In this document: positions 20,716 to 32,378 of the stretch, one piece after another
Position numbering within the stretch: the first letter of the stretch is position 1
Layout: every line of letters starts with the position of its first letter
Source: Cyanodermella asteris
Taxonomy: Eukaryota > Ascomycota > Lecanoromycetes > Ostropales > Stictidaceae
Direction of reading: 5' to 3'
Length of the DNA: 64,000 nucleotides
NCBI GenBank assembly: GCA_900618795.1
Contig: UYJD01000016.1
Location: 62,001 to 126,000 of the forward strand
Notes under the pieces: model-generated
Seen by the model: only the letters and a program-made list of their open reading frames with translations
Databases searched by the model: none
What the model was told of the DNA's origin: nothing
Made by a program: the position numbers and the translations under genes

Positions 20716-22489
20716 CGTAGCGATCTGTGTTCTGAATGCCGTCCACTGTCTGCTCTGACGGGGAACCTGACTAGCAATCGCAAAGGCGTTCCCCGCGAAG
20801 GGCTTAAGTAGGTTACCCTGCCGAGGATGATTACATCCCGGGACCTTCAGAGTGGCTTCCACGGGTTTCAATCGTGAAAGCAGAGTACGAAGCCGTAAGC
20901 TTGGCTTCACTACTTAAACAGAGGTGCCGAATGCAATTCTATGGTCGGCCCGCGTGTCGAGGGCAGATCGGGCCTTTTGTGCATTGTGTCTTGGGGGGTC
21001 GGGCGTGGCATTTGACCCCACAGGTTGTCAATAGAAGAATATCCATCGACGGTGTCAGAGACAGCGGCCGACCGGATGGTGCTGGAATAGTGGGGGAAGC
21101 TATTGATTCCCCGCAGTCCCGAGGTAGCGGCCAGCTGCTTGATGTATACCTCGAATTATGGATCAATGTGATATGACGCAAAGCTTAGAGCGTCGCATGC
21201 ACAGCATTGGCTGTTCCTGTCAAGCTGCGGTCCGATAATGCGGGGTTGTTGCGTGCGCCGAAGAGGCTTCGGGTTCCGTGCATGGCACGTCAGCTCGTTC
21301 AGAAGCAATCTCATCCAGGTCGGCTTCTGCGCTTATCTGCCGGGGTCTTCGAGGTGGTCAGAGAAATAAGCCAGTGATCAAGACTGCGGGCCACAACGAA
21401 GGCCGAGTTCTGCCGCTTGTATTGACGTGATGTACCGGGTTTTACGAAGTCAAGATGAATGCATGTCCACCCAGAAGGCACGGCTTGTTCTTTAGAGATA
21501 GGCGAGAATGGAGCACCGCGCCATCGTGCATGCCATCGTGCATGTTCGGCATCGCGCGGTCGTAGTCATCACGCTTAGGCGTATCTTTGAGCACGTCTCT
21601 GGCAGCAGTATGTTTGAGGAATTGTGTCCATCACATCTGTATCACAAGTCCGAGTATCTCAAACCTCCTCAGCGTTGTTCGTTCAGACGTAGGTGCGCTG
21701 TCTACATCTGACGTAGAGAAGTTTTTGAAGTGTGCGATATATGACAATAGCTGATTACCAAGGCAGCTTGAGGTTTCAGGTGGGACCGACAGGACACCGC
21801 TTTTTGATTTGAGGAGAACGAACAGACTATGACCAATTCTAAACATTTTAGAACAGATACGAAGACATCAGAAGAGGCCGAAGTAGAGTATGTCGGTCTC
21901 GCGTGGTCGTAGATGGTACTGAGCTTACCTCATCGTAGTCGCGGACGGTGGCCTCGGAAGGTCAGCAGAATCCCGAACTCGGTAAAAGGCCTCCTGTCCA
22001 ACATATGGCCGAACTCTCCATCGGCAACAAGTCTCTACCGCCGGCAACAAATGCCTGCTGATGGTACTAGCTGTTGCCGACCAAAGGCGTGCGCTGCGGC
22101 AAGGCGACCATATTGGCGTGCCATTTGCAGGAATCCTTCCAACCATGCTGTACACTCGATGCTGAGCTTGCCGCAGACGGCGTGAATCCGGCTTTATCAC
22201 CGGCAATGCCCCACCAAGTGATGGCGATAAACTCGTCTCGTTGATTAGTGATCGTCCGATCGAGCGAGATGGCGGACGGCGTGCGATGGAGCCAACACGA
22301 CGGTCGTGAGAACCGCAATGGTGTCGATGTTGGTGGCAAGTCGATATGATATAAGGATGCTGAATGTATCACTTCCCTCAATTTACTCCCCCTCATCACA
22401 AACAGATACTGTACAGAAGACGTCGCATTCATATATCGAAACAAAACTCGAAGACTCGACCACCAGTTCCATTCCAACCATCAATCACC
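20716..22489. other. Divergent intergenic region between the alcohol dehydrogenase and SDR genes
   Basis: About 1.8 kb holding two divergent promoters. Open frames are short and unlike proteins. The leader just before the SDR start (about 22385-22489) is rich in A and C with few G, which fits a fungal 5' untranslated region. Nothing else is recognised. Confidence 0.5.
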
Positions 22490-23389
22490 ATGCACTACTT
22501 CGTCACAGGCGCCGGCGGCTTCATCGGCAAAGCCGTCATCAAAGAGCTCACCTCCCACGGCCATACGGTCCTGGGCCTCGTTCGCAGCGACAAGTCGGCC
22601 GACCTCGTTACCTCTCTCGGTGCCCAAGTCCTCCACGGTGATCTCGACGACCTCGCCACCCTGACCAAAGGCGCCGCTGCCTCTGACGGCGTTCTGCATC
22701 TTGCCTTCATCCACGACTTCACTCGGGACTTCTCCATCGCCTGCGCCAAAGATCGAGCCGCTATCCAAGCCCTCGCAGAAGGCCTTACGGGCACCGGAAA
22801 GCCGCTCGTCATCGCTTCCGGAACGCTGATGGCACCGAGAGGCATCCTGGCGACTGAGGACACGCCGGCGGAGCTCAACGCGCCTCCATTCTCAGAGCGG
22901 GCGTTGAGCGCCGATTTGGTGTTCAAGCTGGGCGAGGACAAGGGCTTCAGGTCCGCCGTCGTCAGACTCTCGCCCACGGTTCACGGAAACGGTGACGGTG
23001 GGATGATCCCCGGAGCCATTGGAGAGGCGAAGAAAAGTGGCTTTGTTCCGGTGCCGAAGGACCTGGCCGCAAGGTGGCCGGCGGTCCACAGGGACGATGC
23101 GGCAAATTTGTTCAGGCTAATTCTGGAGAAAGGCAGGGACAAGGCGACTTACTGTGCGGTGGCCGAGTTTGAGGTGAAGACGGCCGACATTCTGGCCAAG
23201 ATCAGCAAGAAGCTGGACTTGCCTTTGGTGGAGGATGCAACGCCGGAGAAGACGCACGAGGGATTGGGCTTCTATGGACATGTTGTTACTCAGGACAACC
23301 CAACCTCGAGCGAGAAGACGCAGAAGGAGCTGGGATGGAAGCCTGTCGGCCCTGACCTGATTGAAGACATGGAAGCATGCTACTTCTAG
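22490..23389 (+). CDS. NAD-dependent epimerase/dehydratase family protein (atypical SDR)
   Basis: This 299-residue protein starts with the dinucleotide-binding motif TGAGGFIG (residues 6-13) and has the VLHGDLDDL and GVLHLAF segments typical of atypical (extended-like) short-chain dehydrogenases, close to the SDR_a5 or YwnB/YbjT-like enzymes of fungi. The usual catalytic YxxxK is not evident at the expected place (residues around FSERALSADLVFKLGED), so it may be an atypical reductase or an NAD(P)-binding regulator rather than a classic epimerase. The middle contains VVRLSPTVHGNGDGGMIPG and AVHRDDAANLFRLILE, both common in this family. Its substrate is unknown. I chose the ATG at 22490 because the Gly-rich motif follows within six residues; the frame is open further upstream but only through leader-like sequence. 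No intron. Confidence 0.8.
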   Translation: MHYFVTGAGGFIGKAVIKELTSHGHTVLGLVRSDKSADLVTSLGAQVLHGDLDDLATLTKGAAASDGVLHLAFIHDFTRDFSIACAKDRAAIQALAEGLTGTGKPLVIASGTLMAPRGILATEDTPAELNAPPFSERALSADLVFKLGEDKGFRSAVVRLSPTVHGNGDGGMIPGAIGEAKKSGFVPVPKDLAARWPAVHRDDAANLFRLILEKGRDKATYCAVAEFEVKTADILAKISKKLDLPLVEDATPEKTHEGLGFYGHVVTQDNPTSSEKTQKELGWKPVGPDLIEDMEACYF

Positions 23390-23604
23390 GCTGAGGCTCG
23401 GCAATGAGAATCACGTCGAGCACGTGACGCGCCGGAGGTCTTTTGCGAGGTGAATTCAATGAAGCTGAGGTCCTCGAGCTTTGGTAGCTCAATAGCTTGC
23501 GAATGTGTCTACATGCTAAAGCTTGACTTGGAAACCAGCGTTGCCACTGAATTTTATGTCAGATTTATTTAACTATGCTTTGAGCTTTATTCACATATCA
23601 ACTT

Positions 23605-23693
23605 GGTCTTGTCGTCTAGAGGTTAGGACATTAGGTTTTGAATTTGATCATTCGCTGTATCCTAGGAGCCTGGATTCGAATCCCAGCAAGACC
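23605..23693 (+). tRNA. tRNA-Gln (UUG) with an intron of about 18 bases
   Basis: A complete cloverleaf can be drawn. The acceptor stem is GGTCTTG with CAAGACC (seven pairs). The D arm is GTCT and GGAC around AGAGGTTA. The anticodon stem is TTAGG with CCTAG and the loop TTTTGA gives anticodon TTG. An intron of about 18 bases follows position 37 (23642-23659), the usual place. The T arm is CTGGA, TTCGAAT, CCCAG. Four of its five pairs are good, but the innermost position 53-61 is A with C instead of the nearly universal G-C pair, which also changes the B box. The gene may therefore be weakened or decaying. The discriminator base at 23694 is T. Confidence 0.85.
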
Positions 23694-24292
23694 TTCGCCA
23701 TCCTGTCCAACGACCTACTGCAGGCTTGAGCACGATGGCTGACTTTTTTGGCCAGCGCGCGGTCAGAGTATGTATTGTCAATTCGCGACCGTTCACTTGT
23801 TTCATCAACGAGAAAATCGCCCAAGTCATGATCTGAGATATTTCCTTGCGCGCCCTCGTCATGCGAGCTGCCGTTAGGTTTGCAACGAGACGGGTGGTTG
23901 CCTTTTCTGCCATGCTCAGGGCAAGTCTCTATTGGCGTAAATGATCAGCTGTAGACATTTGAGCATGATCGATATTGATCGTCAGTCGGATCTGAAGCCA
24001 TGTCCCAGGTTCGCGAGCATCGCACCGGCTCTCAGAAGTGTTGTGCTCAATGAGATGGAGCGTGAAGGAAAGTAGTCAATTGATTGCCCAGTCCGGCCGC
24101 GACGTCTGCTTTCGTCATTCGGGCTGTGCGTGCTGATCCAGCCTCGTGCTCCGCGCCGTCAAGCGCCTCCACAGGCAACAGTTCTCCATCTCTCTTTCAA
24201 CACCGCCAACTCTCCAACAACCCAGGCCAAGTAACAGTCGCTACGGAAGGAACTCCAAAATCACTCAGTCTCGCACCTAACCCATTCCCACC
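23694..24292. other. Intergenic between tRNA-Gln and the PMP3-family gene
   Basis: About 600 bases with no supported gene. The last 150 bases before the PMP3-like start are pyrimidine-rich (CATCTCTCTTTCAAC and neighbours), fitting a promoter and leader. No T-run terminator of four or more lies within 30 bases of the tRNA 3' end; the first, TTTTTT, is at about 23743-23748. Confidence 0.5.
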
Positions 24293-24885
24293 ATGTGCGC
24301 TCCAGCCGACATCTTCCTCGGGCTGCTCGCCATCCTCTTCCCGCCTCTAGCAGGTAACTATACAGCCAACTTCTCAAACAAACACCAACTAACAACATCA
24401 CAGTCTGGATCAAAACCGGCATCTGCTCCGGTGCCTCCTTCCTCAACCTGCTCCTCCTGATCCTAGGCTACATTCCGGGGCTCCTACACGCCTGGTACAT
24501 CATCGCCAGCATGCCCGACCCCTCCGCCACAGCCTACTACTACGAAGAGATCTCCGACGCCGAAGCCGGGCGCGCACAACAATCCAGGTACGAACATCAA
24601 TCGCACCGCGTCTACGCTCCCTCGGCGAGTCGAGTACATCGTCAGGAAAACTATGCTTATTATATTGTCAGGGTGCCGGGCGCGGGCTTGAGCGGTGCGA
24701 ATGCAAGCCAGGGGTATGTTGCGCCGCCGCCGCAGTTGGGACCGTCTGCCGGCGCGGGTGCGAGGTTGTATGGTGCGACGGACAATGTTCAGGTTGGCGG
24801 ATCGTCGGCGGAGCAGCAGGTGCCGCAGGGTGCGCCGCCGAGTTATGATCAGGCTGTGAAGGGAGACAACAAGGTGCAGAAGTAG
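24293..24885 (+). CDS. PMP3/UPF0057 family small membrane protein with C-terminal extension
   Basis: PMP3-family proteolipids are small two-helix plasma-membrane proteins linked to cation homeostasis and membrane potential. Exon 1 is 24293-24353, the intron 24354-24403 (GTAACT...TCACAG) and exon 2 24404-24885, giving 180 residues. Residues 1-55 are the PMP3 domain: MCAPADIFLGLLAILFPPLA, then VWIKTGICSG and a second hydrophobic helix ending LGYIPGLLHAWYII. The splice joins PPLA to VWIKTG exactly within the conserved loop. Yeast Pmp3 is only 55 residues. Here an extension of about 125 residues, rich in Tyr, Gln, Ser, Gly and Pro, follows and ends in PPSYDQAVKGDNKVQK. The PPSY element resembles a PY motif recognised by Rsp5-type ubiquitin ligases, which is inference. 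Extended PMP3 proteins are common in filamentous fungi. Confidence 0.85.
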
Positions 24886-25897
24886 GAGGTGGGACTACGC
24901 GATACAGGCGATTGCATGAGAAGATATGAGGTATGAGCGTTGGTGTACTTGGTGCATTTGGTTTTGAATAGCTACATATATTGGGAACGGTCTTCTTTGG
25001 AGTATATGAAGGCCAGCCGAACGATAAAGTCTGGGGGCATGAGCCATTATAAATTGTTTGGGATGCTACAAAGTGGTCAAAACTTCTTTCACCTTTACGA
25101 GCACAGTCAGTTGTCAACCAGCAGCCGACCTCACATGTCCCGAGCAAGGCGGGAGGAAAGAAGTCGCCGCCAATGTGCTTTGAGCCGTGCAACCTGGTAC
25201 TCAACTGACCACCTAGCTAAACACTTAGCAGTGGACCCAGCACGGTGTGCAACTAAGTACATAACCAGGTATTCAGCTAAGTACCTAGCCGACTATCATA
25301 CGGAGTGCCCGAGCATGAATTTAGACAAGTCGCCACATCGATAGGCTGGCAGAGACTGCTCTCCACCCACCCTGCGTGAGCACCAAGGCGGCAGGCAAGA
25401 TTGTAAAGAAACGACGCGGGTTGCAAACAAGTCTCGTACATTGAACATCATTGAAGATGGGTAATAAAGATCTACTCCGGCGGTGTATGAGGGACGACAC
25501 CAGTCCCACAGCACACGAGTCCATACGTGAGACCTCGTCGAAGCAGCGACCACTGTCGAGTGGTGCAGAAACACTCAACCTCTCGGTGGAGGTTCACAAA
25601 GTCACCCAAATTGCTCCACAAAATATCCTGAGCCTACTTGCATTCAGCCAATCACCGAACCATTGCGGCCAGTGATCAAGACCAAAACAACGTTCAGGGA
25701 CGTGGCTTTCGTGCCTGGGAGTTTAACGGCCGGACGTTTCGGTGGGGTCCACAGTGTCGCATCCTAGCTTTGGTGGGGGTTTCAATCAGATATTCAGCTT
25801 GAAAGACAACTTTCCGAACTTAACGACGACAGCTTTCTCGCAGAGACTTCCTAATTTTCGCTCACCGACACTCACCTCTGAACTGAAGCGAAGCGCA
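24886..25897. other. Intergenic between the PMP3-like and UDP-glucose 4-epimerase genes
   Basis: About 1 kb. Around 25200-25310 several imperfect copies of a CTAAGTAC/CTAGCTAA-like motif occur, but no clear repeat unit emerges. No gene is supported; it presumably holds the epimerase promoter. Confidence 0.5.
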
Positions 25898-27160
<1,263 letters not shown>

Positions 27161-27904
27161 TCGGGGGATAATGACACCGTGAAAGATTTGCCGGACGTCG
27201 GGTGGCATCTGACCGGATTTACCAAAATTACCATTTGAATAAAGGCGAGAGCATCAAGACTGTTGCATAGACCGAGTGGATAATCATTCCGAATCTCATC
27301 GGAGGCACCATGACACGATCTCAAACTGAAGACAGTTATTCGACCCGCAAAGTCTTACGATAATCAAGTTTAGCCCACACGGTGAATGGACGTGATCTGC
27401 TGAATTATTACAATTCTGCGTCCAATGACAGCGTTACCAGTTGCGAATTGCAGAGCATTCCATAAGCGTGAATGAATCCATCCGAACAACAATCCTCATT
27501 TTTGGGTGAATTTCGAAGGCGAGCAGATTTTAAGGTTTTCGTGTTTGTTAATCAGATGCTCAGATGCCGGCAACGCTTGCACAAAAGCGGCGAAGATGCG
27601 ACATGTGAACATTCCGCAATGACGCTTCCAAGGTCTCTTATCTCACCACTCGAGTGCCTCGGCTTCGGAATATTTCGCGACTCTTTCGTATGTGATATCT
27701 CAGCTTCTTTGCCTTCACGCAGCATTAATCTCTCTGTTCTCTTTTGGTTCTGCATATTCCCTGCCGGTCATTTTCCGTTGCGACTATAGAGCATAGACCC
27801 ATAGAAACCGTTGTTCGAGCTCCACATTCCTTTCCATCATAGAACAGACCTGAGAACCAAATCTCTCTCAAATTCGCCACCACCCCCAAAACATCACTCT
27901 CGAG
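27161..27904. other. Intergenic upstream of the cytochrome c peroxidase gene
   Basis: About 740 bases. The right part contains pyrimidine-rich and A/C-rich leader-like sequence ending just before the ATG at 27905. No gene is supported. Confidence 0.5.
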
Positions 27905-28888
27905 ATGGCTTCCAAGCCAGCTGCAAAGGACTTTGCGGCCGTCCGCGCCGACATTGCCGCGCTCCTGCACAAGCCCGACTACGACGACGGCTCCGCCGGC
28001 CCCGTGCTCGTCCGCCTCGCCTGGCACAGCGCGGGCACCTACGACGAAAACACCGACACGGGCGGCTCCAACGGCGCCGGCATGCGCTACGAAGCCGAAG
28101 GCGGCGACCCGGCCAACGCGGGCCTGCAACACGCCCGCGTTTTCCTCGAGCCCGTCAAGGCCAAGCACCCATGGATCACCTACTCGGACCTCTGGACGCT
28201 GGCCGGCGTGGTCGCGATCAAAGAGATGGGCGGGCCCGACATTCCCTGGAAGGGCGGGCGGACGGACTACGTCGACGACTCGAAGCTGCCGCCGCGCGGC
28301 CGCCTGCCGGATGCGGCGTTGGGGGCGGACCATCTGAGGTGGGTGTTCTACAAGATGGGTTTCAACGATCAGGAGATTGTGGCGCTCAGCGGCGCGCACA
28401 ATCTGGGGCGATGCCATTCCGACCGCAGCGGGTTCGAGGGTGCGTGGGTGAACAACCCGACGCGCTTCAGCAACCAGTACTTCCGGCTCCTGCGCAACTA
28501 CAGCTGGAAGGAGAAGACGCTGCCGAACGGGGTCAAGCAGTTCGCGTACTACGACGAGGATTCCGAGACGGAGCTGATGATGCTGCCGACGGACATTGTC
28601 CTGCTCAAGGACGAGAGTTTTGCCTTCTGGGTCAACAGGTACGCCGAGGACAAGGATTTGTTCTACGACCACTTTTCCAAGGCGTTTGCCATCCTGATCG
28701 AGTTGGGGATCTCGCGCGACGCCCGCGGACGTATCACGAACATTGACAACGAGAAGGGTGGATACCATGCTGCGCCGAAGAAGTCGAGCCAGCCTGGCGC
28801 TGCCGATAAGACGACAACCGATAAGCGTGGCCCGAGTGAGGCGGCACCGTTGGCAGAGGAGAACAAGAAGTATAGAGCGAAGTTGTAA
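27905..28888 (+). CDS. CCP: Cytochrome c peroxidase (class I haem peroxidase) without mitochondrial presequence
   Basis: This haem enzyme reduces hydrogen peroxide using ferrocytochrome c or a similar donor. The 327-residue product has the distal triad in [13 protein letters not shown] (Arg37, Trp40, His41), the proximal His165 in [12 protein letters not shown], a Trp at 181 (GAWVNN) where yeast enzyme has its radical Trp191, and the buried Asp230 in [12 protein letters not shown]. The block [12 protein letters not shown] is also typical. Yeast Ccp1 carries a long N-terminal mitochondrial presequence; here the domain begins within 10 residues of the ATG, so a cytosolic location is predicted, as for the second peroxidase group of filamentous fungi. 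The last 50 residues are a polar Lys/Ala/Thr-rich tail. The coding DNA is strikingly GC-rich with C or G at most third positions, suggesting high expression. No intron. Confidence 0.92.
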   Translation: MASKPAAKDFAAVRADIAALLHKPDYDDGSAGPVLVRLAWHSAGTYDENTDTGGSNGAGMRYEAEGGDPANAGLQHARVFLEPVKAKHPWITYSDLWTLAGVVAIKEMGGPDIPWKGGRTDYVDDSKLPPRGRLPDAALGADHLRWVFYKMGFNDQEIVALSGAHNLGRCHSDRSGFEGAWVNNPTRFSNQYFRLLRNYSWKEKTLPNGVKQFAYYDEDSETELMMLPTDIVLLKDESFAFWVNRYAEDKDLFYDHFSKAFAILIELGISRDARGRITNIDNEKGGYHAAPKKSSQPGAADKTTTDKRGPSEAAPLAEENKKYRAKL

Positions 28889-29197
28889 GAGCGGCATACA
28901 CATAGATTGATGGAAAGTTTAGAGAATACACTAGAGACCTAGAATTCTAGACTAGAATAAGATGAGAGAGATGGGCAAGGCGTTGGGCATTTTGAGCGTT
29001 CTCGAAAATTGTATGAATAATTTCGCTTTTCCGCAAGGTCGTCATTTTGGAAACCACAAGTCTGAGTTGAAGTCCTCGCCTCCTCATTTCTTTCCGTCTC
29101 TCTTCTAGCCTGGTTTTCGTGAACGCACTTGTTCTGCATGTGCATGTCGGGGCTGTGAACAACAAAATCGTGTCTTTCTGCTTTCTCTCCTTTTTGC
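28889..29197. other. Convergent intergenic region between the peroxidase and GH32 genes
   Basis: About 310 bases separating two 3' ends. It holds short AT-rich stretches likely to carry polyadenylation signals for both genes and nothing else recognisable. Confidence 0.5.
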
Positions 29198-31177
29198 TCA
29201 GTATCCTTCGTATACTTGTGTACCGAACGCGACATCAGACGTGTTGAAGAGCACATGGGTCTCATTGTAGGGGTCAACCAGCAAGGGACTACTGGCGTTG
29301 AGTGGTCTCTGAGGCCAGACATTTCGCATCCGATCCCAGAATGTGATGTTACCAAAGCTCGCAGAATCTCCCTCACTGAACAAAAGTGTCTGCAACGCAT
29401 CCGCACGCGAAGGATACACCCGTCCCGTCATGGCGAAGCGATCATTGACAAAGATCTCAAGCAGCGAACCATCGACAAACAAGTCGATGTTCAACGGTTG
29501 TGTGCTGCCGTTGGTGAAGGTGTATGGCTGATGGTAACCCACATATGTTGTCTTGGTGAAGTTCGAGATGAGGGATGACTGAGAACGGTCCAGGACGATG
29601 GAGTGGTTGGTGGCGAAGTAGGTGATTGTCGTGTGCTCTTCGAGGTCGGGCGATGCGCGGGTGATGAGGCCAACAGATCCGTTCTTGGGGATGCTGCTTA
29701 TCGAGAGGTGAATGTGAAAGCGATCGGATGATAGTCCGGGCACGAGCTGTTGGCCCGAAATGTTTGCTGATCCCACGCACGTCTCATGAGACTGGATACC
29801 GGCGACGACTTCGGGAACCGGTCGCTGGCCGATCGCTGTGACCTCAAAAGAATCGATATTCCCGTCTCCTTGCCAGACTTCAGGTCCGACTGTGACGCCT
29901 CCTTCCGGTGCACTTACGTTGTGGGTTTTCAAGATGAACGTTTCGCGAGGAAGACCCAACGAGCCTTGATACCCCTGAGCCACAACTCCATAGTTGTTGA
30001 TATCCTCGTCAGACCAGCCCCAAATGACTCGTCGATCACCAACCGGGTCGTAAAATTGATTCAAAGCGTAGCTGTTTCCCCAATCGAGGACCCCGGAAGC
30101 ATCGATAGTCATCTCGATACTTGCATTCTCGGCGCGCTTGTGAACATTACCCAGAGCATAAAGCGAGTAATGCGGAATAGGATGACCGTAGTCAGCGAAT
30201 CCCTCGCTGCCCATGCTCACAACCCAGTGTCGTGTGACGCCATCGCCACCATGCTCTGGTCTCTCGATCATCGAGAAGAGACCGCTCAGCTCGAAATTGT
30301 AGCCAAAGTTGCCCGTCTTCGTGGCATCTCCACCGAAGCTGTGATTCTGAGGCACCTCAAACAACGCCCCCAGGAACGTCCAGTTCGTCAGGTTTCGCGC
30401 TGGAGCAGAGTACAAGGGGATCCGAGGTCCAGCACCTTCGGTATGGTTGCTTTCTGGGTAGGTTCCGCGAATCCCGCTGCCAAAGGTCATGTAGTAATGC
30501 GGCTCGGTTCGGCCCAAAATTACATCCAGCTCCAGGTCAGGCTGGAAGATCGGGTCTCTAAATCCAGTCACGTTCCAGTCACCTGGCGGCTTCGAGATGA
30601 CGGGTCCATTTCCAACCTTCTGCCAAGTCAGGCCGCCGTCGGAGCTAGTAGCCATGAACTGCTGCTCGCTTTGCTCCGCATACGGCAGCTTCCAGTTGTC
30701 AGGGAACTTTGCATCTCCGGTGAACATCAGCGTGAGGTTTCCGTCGCTCACGCCGTGGAGGTTTACGGGCTGCGCACCGCCGCTAAAGTCCCCGAGCCAG
30801 TCTCGGGATGGGTAAGGGTCGGGCTTGATCGCTATCATGCTCGAGTCACGCCAGTCCGAGACGTCTTGCCAGGTGATCATGCCGTCGTTGGAGACTGCGT
30901 GACTCCAGCTGGTCTTGCCGAATTGGGTGTGCTGCGGGAAGGATTGGTAGAAAATGTGGTAGCTACCGGTGTTGTTGTCATACATCGGTCCGCATGGATC
31001 GTTCATGTGGCCGCCGGGGGCCAGGATGTGGTACTGAGGTCGCCATCGTAGATAGAGGGAGTTGTTCGCTAGCGTTTCAAGATTCAGTGTTGGGGGAATG
31101 TTTTGATCAGTCGGGAATTGTGCACGCGCTATGCATGCCAGAGCAAGAAAAGCGAGAAATGAGGACAAACGCAACAT
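29198..31177 (-). CDS. Secreted glycoside hydrolase family 32 protein (invertase/fructan hydrolase)
   Basis: GH32 enzymes cleave beta-fructosidic bonds in sucrose, inulin or levan outside the cell. The 659-residue protein starts with a signal peptide (residues 1-19, ending ARA|Q). The three catalytic blocks are present: nucleophile Asp60 in GHMNDPCGP, transition-state Asp208 in GFRDPIF, and acid/base Glu296 in YNFELSGLF. The WGWSDEDINN segment and the DLFVDGSLLEIFVND block of the C-terminal beta-sandwich follow. More than ten N-glycosylation sequons are visible. In the first block Cys stands where many enzymes have Asn (NDPNG), seen also in some fungal relatives. Sucrose or fructan as substrate cannot be decided from sequence alone. 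A TATATTT box on the minus strand (31233-31240) lies about 60 bases before the ATG. There is no intron. Confidence 0.9.
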   Translation of the reverse strand: MLRLSSFLAFLALACIARAQFPTDQNIPPTLNLETLANNSLYLRWRPQYHILAPGGHMNDPCGPMYDNNTGSYHIFYQSFPQHTQFGKTSWSHAVSNDGMITWQDVSDWRDSSMIAIKPDPYPSRDWLGDFSGGAQPVNLHGVSDGNLTLMFTGDAKFPDNWKLPYAEQSEQQFMATSSDGGLTWQKVGNGPVISKPPGDWNVTGFRDPIFQPDLELDVILGRTEPHYYMTFGSGIRGTYPESNHTEGAGPRIPLYSAPARNLTNWTFLGALFEVPQNHSFGGDATKTGNFGYNFELSGLFSMIERPEHGGDGVTRHWVVSMGSEGFADYGHPIPHYSLYALGNVHKRAENASIEMTIDASGVLDWGNSYALNQFYDPVGDRRVIWGWSDEDINNYGVVAQGYQGSLGLPRETFILKTHNVSAPEGGVTVGPEVWQGDGNIDSFEVTAIGQRPVPEVVAGIQSHETCVGSANISGQQLVPGLSSDRFHIHLSISSIPKNGSVGLITRASPDLEEHTTITYFATNHSIVLDRSQSSLISNFTKTTYVGYHQPYTFTNGSTQPLNIDLFVDGSLLEIFVNDRFAMTGRVYPSRADALQTLLFSEGDSASFGNITFWDRMRNVWPQRPLNASSPLLVDPYNETHVLFNTSDVAFGTQVYEGY

Positions 31178-32378
31178 GATGAGATGCTAGCTTTGGCAAT
31201 AACATGCTTGTAGAAGCCCGAGGACAGCCTGCAAATATACACAATTCCTTATGTGCTTCTCAATTCTTTCCAGAACGCTTGGCAGGTGTAGATCATTGGG
31301 ATGATGAGCAGCTGCAGGGCACATATCCAGATGTTGAAAAGTTTGATGTGCGTTCGTCACATATATGTGCTTGAACGTCCAATGAGCACAAGGTAGGTCT
31401 CAAGCTAGGACTATTAGGTCGAATGGTGGAGATGGAGAGCTCCGATGCATGACGTCTATCGATCGCAAAGATGAACTTCTTGCTGGCACGCCAAGTTGTT
31501 GAGGTACAGACATCCCCATTCGATGCTTGCCGAGTTTTACACTGACGATTACTTCATTAGGCTTGGAGGGCCGTCGGGCGCTGAGCCTGTCTGATGGAGC
31601 ACTTGTCCAAGTATTTTGGTCGGGCTCGATGTTTTGCCGGTGCGATATTGCGACTAGGACTTCTGCTTTTGAATGACCTCAATTCCCCAGTGATGCGTGC
31701 TTTGAGGTTTCTTACACAGGTATTGTTAGACACAAACTTCCGGCTTTATCAGCAGCTGAGATATACATGTTGAGGTCAGCGTTAGTATGTTGAACGCGAC
31801 CAGCTCAGACCACGTCTTTTGTGCCAATCGCGAATCTTTGTTCCAGATTCGCAATTGGCACAATGTCTCGCGATTAGGCATCCCCAAGAAGCGCATGGAG
31901 AGATGAGACTTTCCTCAAGCCTAGTAGGCTGTGCTTAAGGTAGGCTACGAGAGGTGATATCTGTGCATGAAGAGCTGCCTGGGTTGAGTTTAGGCGCAGG
32001 GCTGACACATCGACGCCCCTCAGCAAGTCCAGACTTCGCCGCAACACTCTTCAACCTCACATGCAGCCGCGATAGCCCAATGCACCACAGCCATTTCGTT
32101 GCAAGTATGCTTCGATATACGAGCACCGCAGCTATGATCGATTAAAGGTCTGTTCGTGGTGCATCTTCACTTTACCACTCGACAAGTGGACGTTTGACAC
32201 GAATTAGGCGTTCATGCCGATGACGACCAAACTCCGCGTTAGGCCTCCATCATCTCACGCCATGAATCACGACTCACCAAGCACGTCCTCATAGACCTCT
32301 CAATCTTTGTATCTGCGCCAAGCGTGGTGCAAGGTTTTGCTTCGATCATCTTGTTATGCATCATACCTACGGTACACA
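31178..32378. other. Divergent intergenic region between the GH32 and F-box genes
   Basis: About 1.2 kb containing both promoters. The GH32 TATA-like box lies at its left end. A long near-perfect hairpin sequence lies in the middle and is listed separately. No gene is supported. Confidence 0.55.
31819..31863. repeat. Inverted repeat, 19-base arms with a 7-base loop
   Basis: TTGTGCCAATCGCGAATCT is followed by the loop TTGTTCC and then AGATTCGCAATTGGCACAA. The arms pair at 18 of 19 positions. It lies about 640 bases before the GH32 start and 515 bases before the F-box gene start. It could be a protein-binding palindrome, a small foldback element remnant or a hairpin in a transcript; nothing here decides which. 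Confidence 0.75.

Noticed and set aside
13752-23680. RIP (repeat-induced point mutation) as the cause of the HET stop and the tRNA mismatch
   Set aside because: RIP favours C in CpA. The HET change fits C in a CpG and the tRNA change does not fit CpA either, and neither lies in a repeated sequence.
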